The position numbers and the translations under genes were made by a program. From NCBI RefSeq assembly GCF_000934605.2, contig NZ_CP010897.2, forward strand, positions 2,790,001-2,854,000: a stretch of DNA of 64,000 nt, in the 5' to 3' direction. Origin of the DNA: Pandoraea vervacti (lineage in GTDB: Bacteria; Pseudomonadota; Gammaproteobacteria; Burkholderiales; Burkholderiaceae). Positions 52,720 through 61,016 of this stretch are shown here, in pieces. The notes beneath the pieces were generated by a model, which saw only the letters and a list, made by a program, of their open reading frames with translations, was not told where the DNA came from and made no database searches. How positions within the stretch are numbered: the stretch's first letter is position 1; each line of letters begins with the position of its first letter.

Positions 52720-54108
52720 ATGACAGGCACATCGACGCCGTCTACCCCCGCGACACGCACGATCCGTATCGGCGCGGGCGCCGGCTATTCCGGCGACCGC
52801 ATCGAACCGGCGGTCGAACTTGCCGAGCATGGTGCGCTCGACTATCTGGTATTCGAATGCCTCGCCGAACGCACCATCGCCATCGCGCAGCAGGCCCGTC
52901 TCCAGTCGCCGGATCTCGGTTACGACCCGCTGCTCGAAGCGCGTATGACGGCTGTGCTGCCTGCGGCGATTCGCAACGGCGTGCGCATCATCTCCAACAT
53001 GGGGGCAGCCAATCCACTGGCTGCGGCGCGCAAGACGGCGCAGATCGCACATCGCCTGGGACTGGGCGAGCTCAGAGTCGCGGCCGTGACCGGCGACGAC
53101 GTGCTCGATGTCGTGCTGGCGACGGACACAACGTTCGAAGAAACGGGGGACCCGGTGGCGTCGTATCGCGACCGTATCGTTTCCGCGAACGCTTACCTCG
53201 GCGCAGGCGCCATCGTCGACGCGCTGGCCGCAGGCGCACACATCGTCCTGACCGGCCGCGTCGCCGATCCATCCCTGTTCGCTGCACCGCTGATTCATGA
53301 ATTCGGCTGGCGCATGGACGATTGGGACACGCTCGGACAAGCGACCGTCGTCGGCCATTTGCTCGAATGCGCAGGACAAGTCACCGGCGGCTACTTTGCC
53401 GACCCCGGTTATAAAGACATCCCCGATCTGGCCCGGCTCGGTTTCCCAATTGGCGAAGTGTCGTCCGACGGATCGGTCGTGATCACCAAAGTCGCGCATG
53501 CGGGTGGACGCGTGACGCCAGCCACCTGCAAGGAGCAACTGCTCTACGAAATCCATGATCCCCGGCGCTACCTGCAACCGGATGTCGTTGCCGATTTTTC
53601 GCAAGTGAGCGTGGCAGCCGATGGCCCGGATCGGGTGAAGGTTCAGGGCGGGCGCGGCACGCCCCACACCGGCAAACTCAAGGTCTCGGTCGGCTATATC
53701 GACGGGTTCATCGGCGAAGGCCAGATCTCTTACGGCGGCCCCGGCGCCGTGGCGCGCGCGCGCCTTGCCATCGACATCGTGCGTGAGCGGCTCGCCTGCA
53801 CTGGTGTGCAAACAAGCGAGTTGCGCTGCGATCTGATCGGCATGAATTCCCTGCACGGCGAGACAGCCGGCGCACGTCACGGCGATCCATACGAAGTGCG
53901 GGTGCGCGTGGCGGGGCGCACGGCCTCGGCGAGCGAAGCCCTGCGCATCGGAAACGAGGTCGAGACGTTATACACCAACGGTCCGGCGGGCGGCGGCGGC
54001 GCGAGCAAATCGGTTCGCGAAGTGTTGGCTGTCCAGTCGGTCCTGCTCGCGCGTGAACACGCGCGGCCGTCGTTCACTTTTGTGGAGCGTGAGCATGAAG
54101 CTGCGTGA
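52720..54108 (+). CDS. AtuA-family protein (DUF1446)
   Basis: A 462-aa protein of the acyclic terpene utilisation AtuA family: RIGAGAGYSGDRIEPAVELA, GVRIISNMGAANPLAAARK, VLTGRVADPSLFAAPLIHEF, GETAGARHGDPYEVRVRVAG. AtuA is needed for citronellol/geraniol use in Pseudomonas, but its reaction is not established, and homologues next to organic-acid transporters are common. AGGAT precedes the ATG at 52720. It overlaps the next gene by 14 nt. Confidence 0.88.
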   Translation: MTGTSTPSTPATRTIRIGAGAGYSGDRIEPAVELAEHGALDYLVFECLAERTIAIAQQARLQSPDLGYDPLLEARMTAVLPAAIRNGVRIISNMGAANPLAAARKTAQIAHRLGLGELRVAAVTGDDVLDVVLATDTTFEETGDPVASYRDRIVSANAYLGAGAIVDALAAGAHIVLTGRVADPSLFAAPLIHEFGWRMDDWDTLGQATVVGHLLECAGQVTGGYFADPGYKDIPDLARLGFPIGEVSSDGSVVITKVAHAGGRVTPATCKEQLLYEIHDPRRYLQPDVVADFSQVSVAADGPDRVKVQGGRGTPHTGKLKVSVGYIDGFIGEGQISYGGPGAVARARLAIDIVRERLACTGVQTSELRCDLIGMNSLHGETAGARHGDPYEVRVRVAGRTASASEALRIGNEVETLYTNGPAGGGGASKSVREVLAVQSVLLAREHARPSFTFVEREHEAA

Positions 54109-54406
54109 ACTTGCGCACTCGCGTACGGGCGACAAGGGCAATACGCTCAACGTCTCGGTGATCTGCCATGACGCCCGTCATTACGAACATCTTCGTCGGG
54201 AAGTCACCGCCGAGCGGGTCAAAGCGTTTCTCGGGGATGTTGTGCGAGGCGCCGTCGAGCGCTACGAACTGCCGTGCATTGGCGCCTTCAACTTCGTGTT
54301 GTGCGAGGCACTGGGCGGCGGTGTCACACGTTCGCTCGCGCTGGACGCCCATGGCAAATCGCTCAGTTCGGCGTTGATGGACCTCGATATCGCCGCCCCC
54401 GACTAA
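54095..54406 (+). CDS. AtuA C-terminal-domain-like small subunit
   Basis: A 103-aa protein matching the ferredoxin-fold domain that forms the C terminus of longer AtuA proteins: MKLRELAHSRTGDKGNTLNV, NFVLCEALGGGVTRSLALDA. It is here a separate gene, start overlapping the AtuA gene, so the two subunits probably assemble 1:1. Confidence 0.88.
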   Translation: MKLRELAHSRTGDKGNTLNVSVICHDARHYEHLRREVTAERVKAFLGDVVRGAVERYELPCIGAFNFVLCEALGGGVTRSLALDAHGKSLSSALMDLDIAAPD

Positions 54407-54418
54407 CGCAGCGCAGCG

Positions 54419-54448
54419 CTGCGGATTGCCCGATGGTGCAATCCGCAG
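54419..54448. terminator. Perfect 11-bp hairpin between convergent atuA-C and ansB
   Basis: CTGCGGATTGC (54419-54429) and GCAATCCGCAG (54438-54448) with an 8-nt loop, placed between two converging genes. No T-run follows on either strand, so it may act with Rho or only as an mRNA 3' end barrier. Confidence 0.6.
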
Positions 54449-54487
54449 ACGGGTGCGACCGCGTGAGTCAGTGGATCACTCGGCAGA

Positions 54488-55588
54488 TCAGTAGGTGGCG
54501 TCGAATGCCTTCTGCACCTTGTCGGCCGTCGTGACGCCGTTGCCGATCAGCAGTTGGGTGAGCACGCGGGCCTTTTGCGGATTCAGATCGTACGCGACGA
54601 CAAAGCCAGTCTTGTCGTCGGAGACTTCGACGTTGCGATTGACGAAGCCGCTGCCCACGCGCGAGGCGCGAACGACGACGACACCCCGCTTGGCTGCCGC
54701 CTCCAACGCATCGAGCGCTGCCTTGGACGCATTGCCGTCGCCAACGCCCGCGAGCACGATTCCCTTCGCGTTATGCCGCACCGCGTCGTCGATCTGTCCG
54801 GCGTCCATATCGGCGTGGGCATATACGATGTCCACGCGTGGCAATCCGCCATTGGGCACGTTCAGAGGCGCTTTGCGCGCGGCGGCAGGTGGCAAGAGAT
54901 AGCGGACCGATGCCGGGTCGACGTAGCCCAGCGGCCCGCCATTGGGATTGCCGAACGTTTGCACCGACGTCGTGTTGGTCTTCGTGACCCAGCGCGGCGC
55001 GTGAATCGTATCGTTCATCACAACGAGCACACCGCGATGACCCGACTGCGGGCTCGCGGCCACCTCCACCGCTTCGTAGAGGTTGCCCGGCCCGTCGGCG
55101 CTCACGGCAGTGCTCGGTCGCATGGAACCGACCAGCACCACAGGCTGCGGCGTGGTGAGCACGTTATCCAGGAAAAAGGCCGTCTCCTCCATCGTATCGG
55201 TGCCGTGCGTAATCACGACGCCGTCGGCTTCGTTGCGCTCGAATGCCTGCTTGATTCGGGCTGCCAACTGGTACCAGACCTTGCTGTTCATGTCCTGCGA
55301 GCCGATGTTGGAGATCTGCTCGGCCTTGATGCTCGCGAGCTTGTCCAGCCCCGGCACGCTGGCCGTGAGCTGCTCGCCTGTCACACCGCCCGCGTTGTAG
55401 CCAATGGCGGATCGCGCGTCGCCGGTACTGGCGATGGTGCCGCCAGTGGCGAGCACGAGAATGCGCGGTTTGGCCGTACCGACGTCTGCTGCATTGGCCG
55501 TGAAGGCATAGCCGCCCGCGCTCAGGGTAAGCGCGGCCACGGCCACCGTATGCATTACAACTTCACGAGGGGTCTTCGACGTTGTCAT
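54488..55588 (-). CDS. ansB: Type II L-asparaginase (periplasmic)
   Basis: A 366-aa asparaginase. An N-terminal signal peptide (VAALTLSAGGYAFTANA) is followed by the mature enzyme with ILVLATGGTIASTG (first catalytic Thr) and GVVITHGTDTMEETAFFLDN (second Thr-Lys-Asp set). It hydrolyses asparagine, and possibly glutamine, in the periplasm. GGAG precedes the ATG at 55588; a second ATG four codons upstream lacks one. A long inverted repeat lies just upstream. Confidence 0.93.
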   Translation of the reverse strand: MTTSKTPREVVMHTVAVAALTLSAGGYAFTANAADVGTAKPRILVLATGGTIASTGDARSAIGYNAGGVTGEQLTASVPGLDKLASIKAEQISNIGSQDMNSKVWYQLAARIKQAFERNEADGVVITHGTDTMEETAFFLDNVLTTPQPVVLVGSMRPSTAVSADGPGNLYEAVEVAASPQSGHRGVLVVMNDTIHAPRWVTKTNTTSVQTFGNPNGGPLGYVDPASVRYLLPPAAARKAPLNVPNGGLPRVDIVYAHADMDAGQIDDAVRHNAKGIVLAGVGDGNASKAALDALEAAAKRGVVVVRASRVGSGFVNRNVEVSDDKTGFVVAYDLNPQKARVLTQLLIGNGVTTADKVQKAFDATY

Positions 55589-55610
55589 CGTTCGCTCCAT
55601 TGTTGTCGTT

Positions 55611-55649
55611 TGTCGAACATCGCGCGTACGGCAAGCGCGATGTTCGACA
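55611..55649. promoter_or_regulatory. Perfect 15-bp inverted repeat upstream of ansB
   Basis: TGTCGAACATCGCGC (55611-55625) and GCGCGATGTTCGACA (55635-55649) with a 9-nt loop, between the aldehyde dehydrogenase stop and the asparaginase start. It could end the upstream transcript or be an operator. No T-run follows. Confidence 0.6.
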
Positions 55650-55678
55650 TATTGACAAACTTTAAAGCGATGCGCCGA

Positions 55679-57124
55679 TCAATTCGCCATGACGGACACC
55701 GCCTTCGTCACGAGATACGCTTCCATGGCCTCCGGCCCGCCTTCCGAACCGTAACCCGAGTCCTTCACGCCGCCGAACGGCATTTCCGGCGACGGCGCCG
55801 CCGGCTGGTTGATCCACAGCATGCCGACTTCCATTTGTTGCGAGAGCCGATGCACGTTGCGGAACGACTGGGTAAACGCATAGCCCGCCAGCCCGTACGG
55901 CAGGCGATTGGCTTCGGCAATGGCGTCTTCGAGCTTGTCGAAGCCGCGAATTGCCGCGACCGGGCCAAACGGCTCGTTGTTGAAGACGTCGGCATCGAGC
56001 GACACGTCGGTGAGCACCGTCGGCGCGAAGAAGTTGCCGGACGTGCCCACGCGCTCACCGCCGGTGGCGACCGTCGCGCCCGTCTTGCGGGCGTCGTCGA
56101 TCACACGGCTCATCGCTGTCAGGCGACGCGCGTTCGCCAGCGGCCCGAGCGTCGTGCCCTCGGCGAGACCGTCGCCCAGCTTGAGGCTTTCGGCGTGTTT
56201 CACGAGCGCCTTGGCGAATTCGTCCTTCACGCTGTTGTGCACGAGGAAACGTGTTGGCGAGATGCACACCTGACCGGCGTTTCGGAACTTGGCGCCCCCC
56301 GCCGCCTTGACGGCAAGCGCGAGGTCGGCATCTTCGGCGACGATCACCGGCGCATGGCCGCCGAGTTCCATCGTTGCGCGCTTCATGTGCAGACCGGCCA
56401 GCGACGCGAGTTGCTTGCCGACCGGCGTCGAACCGGTGAACGTCACCTTGCGAATGATCGGATGCGGAATCAGATAGCTCGAAATTTCCGCCGGGTCGCC
56501 GAAAACGAGACCGACCACGCCGGCGGGCACGCCGGCATCCACGAACGCCTGGAGCAGCGCAGCTGGCGACGCCGGGGTTTCTTCCGGGGCCTTGACCAGG
56601 AACGAGCAGCCGCAGGCAAGCGCGGCGCTCAGTTTTCGAACCACCTGATTGACCGGGAAGTTCCACGGCGTGAACGCAGCGACCGGCCCGATGGGTTCCT
56701 TGAGGACCGTTTGCTGGGCGTTGAGATTACGTGACGGGACGACGCGGCCATACACGCGCATCCCTTCGTCGGCGAACCATTCGATGATGCCGGCGCCCGA
56801 CAGCACTTCGATACGCGCTTCGGCGAACGGCTTGCCCTGCTCCTGCGTCATGAGACGTGCAATCGCGTCGGCACGCTCGCGCACCAGCGCCGCTGCCTTG
56901 CGCATCGTCACGGCGCGCTCGGCGGCCGGCACCTTGCGCCAGGCGGCGAAACCGCGTTGCGCGGCCTCCAGGGCGCGGTCGAGATCGGCGATGCCCGCAT
57001 GGGCCACTTTGCCGATGACGTTGCCCGTCGCCGGGTTCACGACATCGAGCGTTTTGCCGCTGGCGGCATCGCACCACTCGCCGTTAATCAGAAGCCGGGT
57101 ATCTGTATATCCTGATGTAACCAT
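55679..57124 (-). CDS. gabD: NAD(P)-dependent succinate-semialdehyde dehydrogenase-type ALDH
   Basis: A 481-aa aldehyde dehydrogenase of the GabD group. Visible are AFTPWNFPVNQV, VTFTGSTPVGKQLA, the catalytic Glu in MELGGHAPVIV and the catalytic cysteine in KFRNAGQVCISPTRF. GabD-type enzymes oxidise succinate semialdehyde to succinate; glutarate or other semialdehydes are possible. The alcohol dehydrogenase 60 bp upstream on the same strand could feed it with a semialdehyde. Confidence 0.88.
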   Translation of the reverse strand: MVTSGYTDTRLLINGEWCDAASGKTLDVVNPATGNVIGKVAHAGIADLDRALEAAQRGFAAWRKVPAAERAVTMRKAAALVRERADAIARLMTQEQGKPFAEARIEVLSGAGIIEWFADEGMRVYGRVVPSRNLNAQQTVLKEPIGPVAAFTPWNFPVNQVVRKLSAALACGCSFLVKAPEETPASPAALLQAFVDAGVPAGVVGLVFGDPAEISSYLIPHPIIRKVTFTGSTPVGKQLASLAGLHMKRATMELGGHAPVIVAEDADLALAVKAAGGAKFRNAGQVCISPTRFLVHNSVKDEFAKALVKHAESLKLGDGLAEGTTLGPLANARRLTAMSRVIDDARKTGATVATGGERVGTSGNFFAPTVLTDVSLDADVFNNEPFGPVAAIRGFDKLEDAIAEANRLPYGLAGYAFTQSFRNVHRLSQQMEVGMLWINQPAAPSPEMPFGGVKDSGYGSEGGPEAMEAYLVTKAVSVMAN

Positions 57125-57155
57125 TTGAATTTCCTGAGAACGATTGGCAATGGGT

Positions 57156-57176
57156 GAGGCGCAGCCCCTGCGCCTC
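57156..57176. terminator. Perfect 9-bp hairpin between the alcohol and aldehyde dehydrogenase genes
   Basis: GAGGCGCAG-CCC-CTGCGCCTC, a GC-rich stem with a 3-nt loop and no T-run. It may attenuate or stabilise transcript ends between the two genes rather than fully separate them. Confidence 0.55.
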
Positions 57177-57184
57177 GCCGCGCT

Positions 57185-58330
57185 TTAGCTTGACATCGAC
57201 GCTTCGAGCATCTCGCGATAGTCCTCTGCCGAGGCTTCCCGCGGATTGGTCTTGTGGCTGTGATCCTTGAGCGCACCCTCGATAATGCGCGGGAACTGCT
57301 CCCGAGTCACGCCCAGTTCCGCAAGACCGCCCGGAAGTCCGAGTTTCGCCGTCATATCGGCAATCGCCGGGCCGACATCGTCAGCGTGCGCCAGCCCCAT
57401 CGCCTGCGCCAGTCGGTCCAGCTTGGCCGCCTCCTGCATCGACGGCGCGCTGCGGTTAAAGGCGATCACCGCCGGCAACAGAATAGCGTTGAGCGTGCCA
57501 TGGTGCAGCCGAGGATTGATGCCGCCGAGCGAGTGGCTCAGGCTGTGCACGCAGCCCAGCCCTTTCTGGAACGCGAGTGCGCCCTGCATCGAGGCGCTCA
57601 TCATGTTCAGGCGCGCCTCGCGGTCCGAAGGCTCGCGCGTGGCGCGCTCGATATGCCGCCACGCGCGCCAGAGTCCGTCGAGCGCGATGCCGTCGGCCGG
57701 CGGGTTGAATGCCGGCGCCATGAACGTCTCCATGCAGTGGGCGATGGCGTCCATGCCGGTGGCGGCCGTCAGACCTGCGGGCAGGCCGAGCGTCAAGGCA
57801 GGGTCGCAGATCGCCACGCGCGGCACCACATACGGCGAAATTACGCCGACCTTCCGGCCATCGTCGAGGATCAGGATGGCGCCGCGTCCGACTTCGCTGC
57901 CGGTACCCGCCGTGGTGGGAATGGCGACGACCGGCGCGGTCGCTGCGGTAATGCGCACGAGGCCACCTTCGATGACCGCGAAGTGCTGAAGCGGGCCATC
58001 GTGCGTGGCGCACACCGCGACGCCCTTGGCCAGATCGATGGACGAGCCGCCGCCCAACGCGATCACGCCATCGCACGCGTGGGACTGGTACATCGCCACG
58101 GCCTCGCGCACAACGGACTCGTTCGGGTTCGGCGGCGTCCGGTCGAACACGGGCACCGGTTGCGTCGCGCGCAACGCGTCGAGCACGGTATCGAGCAGAC
58201 CTGCCGCGCGAATACCGGCGTCCGTCACGATCAGCGGGCGGGAGATCCCGATCCGCTCGCATTCACCGGCAAGCAATCGAATCGCGTCGTAACCGAACTG
58301 GATCTGGGTAACGTAGTTGATGAGGGACAT
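57185..58330 (-). CDS. Iron-containing alcohol dehydrogenase
   Basis: A 381-aa group III alcohol dehydrogenase: GVIALGGGSSIDLAKGVAV (NAD binding), AIPTTAGTGSEVGRGA, metal ligands in GMDAIAHCMETF and the histidines of CVHSLSHSLGG and PRLHHGTLNA. Its relatives include 4-hydroxybutyrate and 1,3-propanediol dehydrogenases. Paired with a GabD-like enzyme it could turn a hydroxy acid into a semialdehyde and then a diacid. It is divergent from a LysR gene, with a shared AAAAGTTATA motif. Confidence 0.9.
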   Translation of the reverse strand: MSLINYVTQIQFGYDAIRLLAGECERIGISRPLIVTDAGIRAAGLLDTVLDALRATQPVPVFDRTPPNPNESVVREAVAMYQSHACDGVIALGGGSSIDLAKGVAVCATHDGPLQHFAVIEGGLVRITAATAPVVAIPTTAGTGSEVGRGAILILDDGRKVGVISPYVVPRVAICDPALTLGLPAGLTAATGMDAIAHCMETFMAPAFNPPADGIALDGLWRAWRHIERATREPSDREARLNMMSASMQGALAFQKGLGCVHSLSHSLGGINPRLHHGTLNAILLPAVIAFNRSAPSMQEAAKLDRLAQAMGLAHADDVGPAIADMTAKLGLPGGLAELGVTREQFPRIIEGALKDHSHKTNPREASAEDYREMLEASMSS

Positions 58331-58340
58331 GGCAGATGAC

Positions 58341-58351
58341 GAAAAGTTATA
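58341..58351 (+). promoter_or_regulatory. GAAAAGTTATA motif, copy 1 (alcohol dehydrogenase side)
   Basis: GAAAAGTTATA followed within 6 bp by GGCTA, just upstream of the dehydrogenase start. It shares the core with two other copies near the same LysR gene and is a candidate operator. Confidence 0.5.
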
Positions 58352-58419
58352 GGAAGGCTATGCTCACGCAAAGATTTCGCAGTGTATGGCCCACGCCGGC
58401 GCGGCGATATTGAGAGCAT

Positions 58420-58445
58420 TTGATAGCGATATAACTTTTCATCAA
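58420..58445 (-). promoter_or_regulatory. GAAAAGTTATA motif, copy 2 (lysR side)
   Basis: Read on the reverse strand, GAAAAGTTATATCGCTATC lies immediately before the lysR start, within TTGAT...ATCAA arms. It probably serves autoregulation or divergent control. Confidence 0.5.
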
Positions 58446-58449
58446 GACA

Positions 58450-59394
58450 ATGACGCCTCCCTCGCTCAATTCGATCATCTCCCGTCTGCACGTCAAACAG
58501 CTCCGGCTGTTGATTGCCATCGAGGAGCATGGCTCACTTCTGGGGGCGGCGACACAGTTGGCGATGACCCAGCCGGGCGCCAGCAAGGCGCTGCACGAAA
58601 TCGAGACGACGTTCGGCGCCGCGCTCTTCGAGCGGTCGAACCGGGGGTTGGCGCCCAACGCCGTCGGGCATTGCGTGATTCGCTACGCGCGTCTGATTCA
58701 GTCGGACCTGGCGCATCTTCGCGAGGAGATGGTCGGCATCATGCGCGGACATGGCGGACGCGTGTCCGTGGGCGTCATCATGGGCGCGGTGCCGTTGCTC
58801 ACCGACGCCATCACCTCGGTGAGCGAGGCGCAGCCCGACATGTCGATAGAGATCGTGGAGGACACCAGTGCGGCGCTGCTGAGCCAGATCGACGCCGGTC
58901 GTCTGGACCTCGCCATTTGCCGCACGAGCGTGAGCCAGACGCCCTATCTGTATGACAGCGTGTTCGTGCAGGACGAAACGCTGGCCGTGATCGCCAACGT
59001 CGCGCATTCGCTGGCGAACGCAGCGCAGGTCTCACTCGAAGACCTCGCGCAATACCGCTGGGTGGTCTACCGGGCGAACATGCCGATGCGGCGTCTGCTG
59101 GAGCGCGAATTCCACGACGCCGGGCTGCGATTCCCGGCCCATTTACTGGAAACGACGTCGGCGTTCGCTACCGTTTCCCTGTTGCAGAAGAATCCGTCGC
59201 TCGTCGCACTGGTCTCGATCGACGTCGCGCGCTTCTACACCGAGCACGGCGTGGCCTGCACACTGCCGCTCACGCTGTCGTCGCTGAGCGAGCCCTACGA
59301 GTTGGTGACGCGCCGCAGCGCCCCGCTATCCCACGGCGCGCAGATGCTCATGCAGGCCATCGTCGCACGTGGCGCAAACGACACGAAAGATTGA
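58450..59394 (+). CDS. LysR-family transcriptional regulator (GbpR-like)
   Basis: A 314-aa regulator: HTH in LRLLIAIEEHGSLLGAATQL and AMTQPGASKALHEIETTFG, effector domain from about residue 100 (RVSVGVIMGAVPLLTDAI). It resembles the GbpR/PcaQ-like branch. It sits between a divergent dehydrogenase pair and a downstream MFS transporter, all of which have the same upstream motif, so it likely controls both. Confidence 0.92.
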   Translation: MTPPSLNSIISRLHVKQLRLLIAIEEHGSLLGAATQLAMTQPGASKALHEIETTFGAALFERSNRGLAPNAVGHCVIRYARLIQSDLAHLREEMVGIMRGHGGRVSVGVIMGAVPLLTDAITSVSEAQPDMSIEIVEDTSAALLSQIDAGRLDLAICRTSVSQTPYLYDSVFVQDETLAVIANVAHSLANAAQVSLEDLAQYRWVVYRANMPMRRLLEREFHDAGLRFPAHLLETTSAFATVSLLQKNPSLVALVSIDVARFYTEHGVACTLPLTLSSLSEPYELVTRRSAPLSHGAQMLMQAIVARGANDTKD

Positions 59395-59462
59395 GGCCCC
59401 TTGAATGTCGCGGATATGCCTTGCGGAAATGACGATCGATTGTGCAAGCGCCATCTGGCTTG

Positions 59463-59482
59463 AGAAAAAGTTATAGCGCTAA
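59463..59482 (+). promoter_or_regulatory. GAAAAAGTTATA motif, copy 3 (transporter promoter)
   Basis: GAAAAAGTTATAGCGCTAAC lies 76 bp before the MFS start. The right half (CGCTA) matches copy 2, strengthening the case for one LysR-binding sequence. Confidence 0.55.
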
Positions 59483-59557
59483 CGCCAACGTTCAGTGTAC
59501 TGGCGCACACCGCCTTTGTAGACTTCGTCCGGTCATCAAAAAAACAAGGTGGAGACA

Positions 59558-60910
59558 ATGAGCGGAATAGCGCCCAATAGTGCGGGTAGCGCTGGCACCC
59601 CCGGCCTGACGTCGGCAATGAAGGAAACCATGGTTCCCGAGACGGAGCGCCGGCGCGCCCTGCTCGGCAGCGCGGTCGGGAGCACCATCGAGTGGTACGA
59701 CTACTTCCTGTACGGCACGATGGCGTCGATCATCTTCGCCAAACAGTTTTTTCCGAGCACCGATCCGCTCGTCAGTAATTTGCTGGCACTGGCGACCTTT
59801 GCGCTGGCCTTTATCATTCGTCCGCTGGGCGGCGTGATCTTCGCTCATATCGGAGACCGGGTCGGTCGCAAAAAGACGCTGGCGATCACGCTCAGCATGA
59901 TGGGGATGTCGACCGTCCTTATGGGACTGCTGCCCAATTACGACCAGATCGGCGTTTGGGCGCCCATTCTGCTGTCGTTGCTGCGTCTGATGCAGGGGCT
60001 GGCACTCGGTGGCGAATGGGGCGGCGGCGTGCTGCTCGCCGTGGAATACTCGCCGCGCAATCGTCGCGGCTTTTACGGCGCGGTGCCGCAAACGGGTGCG
60101 GTGCTCGGGCTCGCGCTCGGCAACATCATCACTTCCGTGCTGAGCAACTCGATCAGCGACGCCGACTTCCAAAGCTGGGGGTGGCGCATTCCGTTCGTCG
60201 GCTCGATCGTGCTCGTGCTTGTCGGCATGTGGATTCGCAACGCTGTGGGTGAGACGCCATCGTTCAAGAAGATCATGGCGAACCGCACGGAAACCCGTAT
60301 TCCGCTCAAGGAAACGTTGCAGGATCACTGGCGATCGGTCCTGATTGCCATCGGTGCAAAGGTGGTGGAGACGTCGACCTTCTTCCTGTACGCGACGTTC
60401 ACGATCTCGTACATGATCGGTCACGGTTTCCAGCGCTCCGACATTCTCAATATCGTGCTGGTGTGCGCCCTGATCGCGTTCCCGTTCATGCTCTATTTCG
60501 GGCATCTGTCGGACAGGATCGGTCGCAAGAAGGTGTTCCTCTGGGGTACGTTTGCCTTCATCGTCTGGATTGGCCCGTATTTCTGGTTGCTCAATCAGAA
60601 GTCGATCCTGCTCGCGTCGGTGGCCGTGGGCGTGGGGCTGAGCGTGATCTGGACGACGTATGGTTCGATGATCGGCACGTTGCTTGCCGAGGCGTTCCCG
60701 CCGTCGATTCGATACACCGGCATGTCGCTCGGTTACCAGATCGGCGCGGCGCTCGTGGGCGGCCCGATGCCGCTGATTGCGACCGCCCTCGTCGCCTACT
60801 TCGGTGGCAGCTACGTGCCGGTCGTCTTCTTCATGATCGCCTGCGCGCTGGTCTCGGTCGTCGCCGTCGCACTCGTCAAGGATCGCAGCGGGCTGCCGCT
60901 GGACGATTGA
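59558..60910 (+). CDS. MFS transporter, metabolite:H+ symporter family
   Basis: A 450-aa 12-helix carrier. STIEWYDYFLYGTMAS and FIIRPLGGVIFAHIGDRVGR followed by KK are hallmarks of the MHS group (ShiA, KgtP, ProP relatives), with a second signature LSDRIGRKKVF in the middle. These import organic acids or similar metabolites with protons. GGTGGAG precedes the ATG at 59558; a GTG three codons earlier is within that site. The substrate is probably that of the nearby dehydrogenases. Confidence 0.92.
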   Translation: MSGIAPNSAGSAGTPGLTSAMKETMVPETERRRALLGSAVGSTIEWYDYFLYGTMASIIFAKQFFPSTDPLVSNLLALATFALAFIIRPLGGVIFAHIGDRVGRKKTLAITLSMMGMSTVLMGLLPNYDQIGVWAPILLSLLRLMQGLALGGEWGGGVLLAVEYSPRNRRGFYGAVPQTGAVLGLALGNIITSVLSNSISDADFQSWGWRIPFVGSIVLVLVGMWIRNAVGETPSFKKIMANRTETRIPLKETLQDHWRSVLIAIGAKVVETSTFFLYATFTISYMIGHGFQRSDILNIVLVCALIAFPFMLYFGHLSDRIGRKKVFLWGTFAFIVWIGPYFWLLNQKSILLASVAVGVGLSVIWTTYGSMIGTLLAEAFPPSIRYTGMSLGYQIGAALVGGPMPLIATALVAYFGGSYVPVVFFMIACALVSVVAVALVKDRSGLPLDD

Positions 60911-60939
60911 AGCTCGACGATTGAAGCTCGACGATTGCA
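60903..60939. repeat. 14-bp tandem repeat at the end of the MFS gene
   Basis: GACGATTGAAGCTC occurs twice, plus a partial third copy, starting in the last codons of the transporter. The unit contains the TGA stop, so the copies are probably recent duplications of the gene end. Confidence 0.75.
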
Positions 60940-60972
60940 TCGATGGCGTCTCGCAGGCACGGGCGAGACATG

Positions 60973-60997
60973 CGACGAGGCGGCGACCGCCTCGTCG
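60973..60997. terminator. Perfect 11-bp GC-rich hairpin between convergent genes
   Basis: CGACGAGGCGG-CGA-CCGCCTCGTCG between the MFS gene and the converging isochorismatase-fold gene. The stem is strong and the loop short; there is no long T-run. It is likely a two-way terminator. Confidence 0.7.
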
Positions 60998-61016
60998 TGA
61001 CATGCGCGGCCCTGCG

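Noticed and set aside
54554..56734. 726-aa forward open frame opposite asparaginase and aldehyde dehydrogenase
   Set aside because: It spans two real reverse-strand genes and their gap; no motif.
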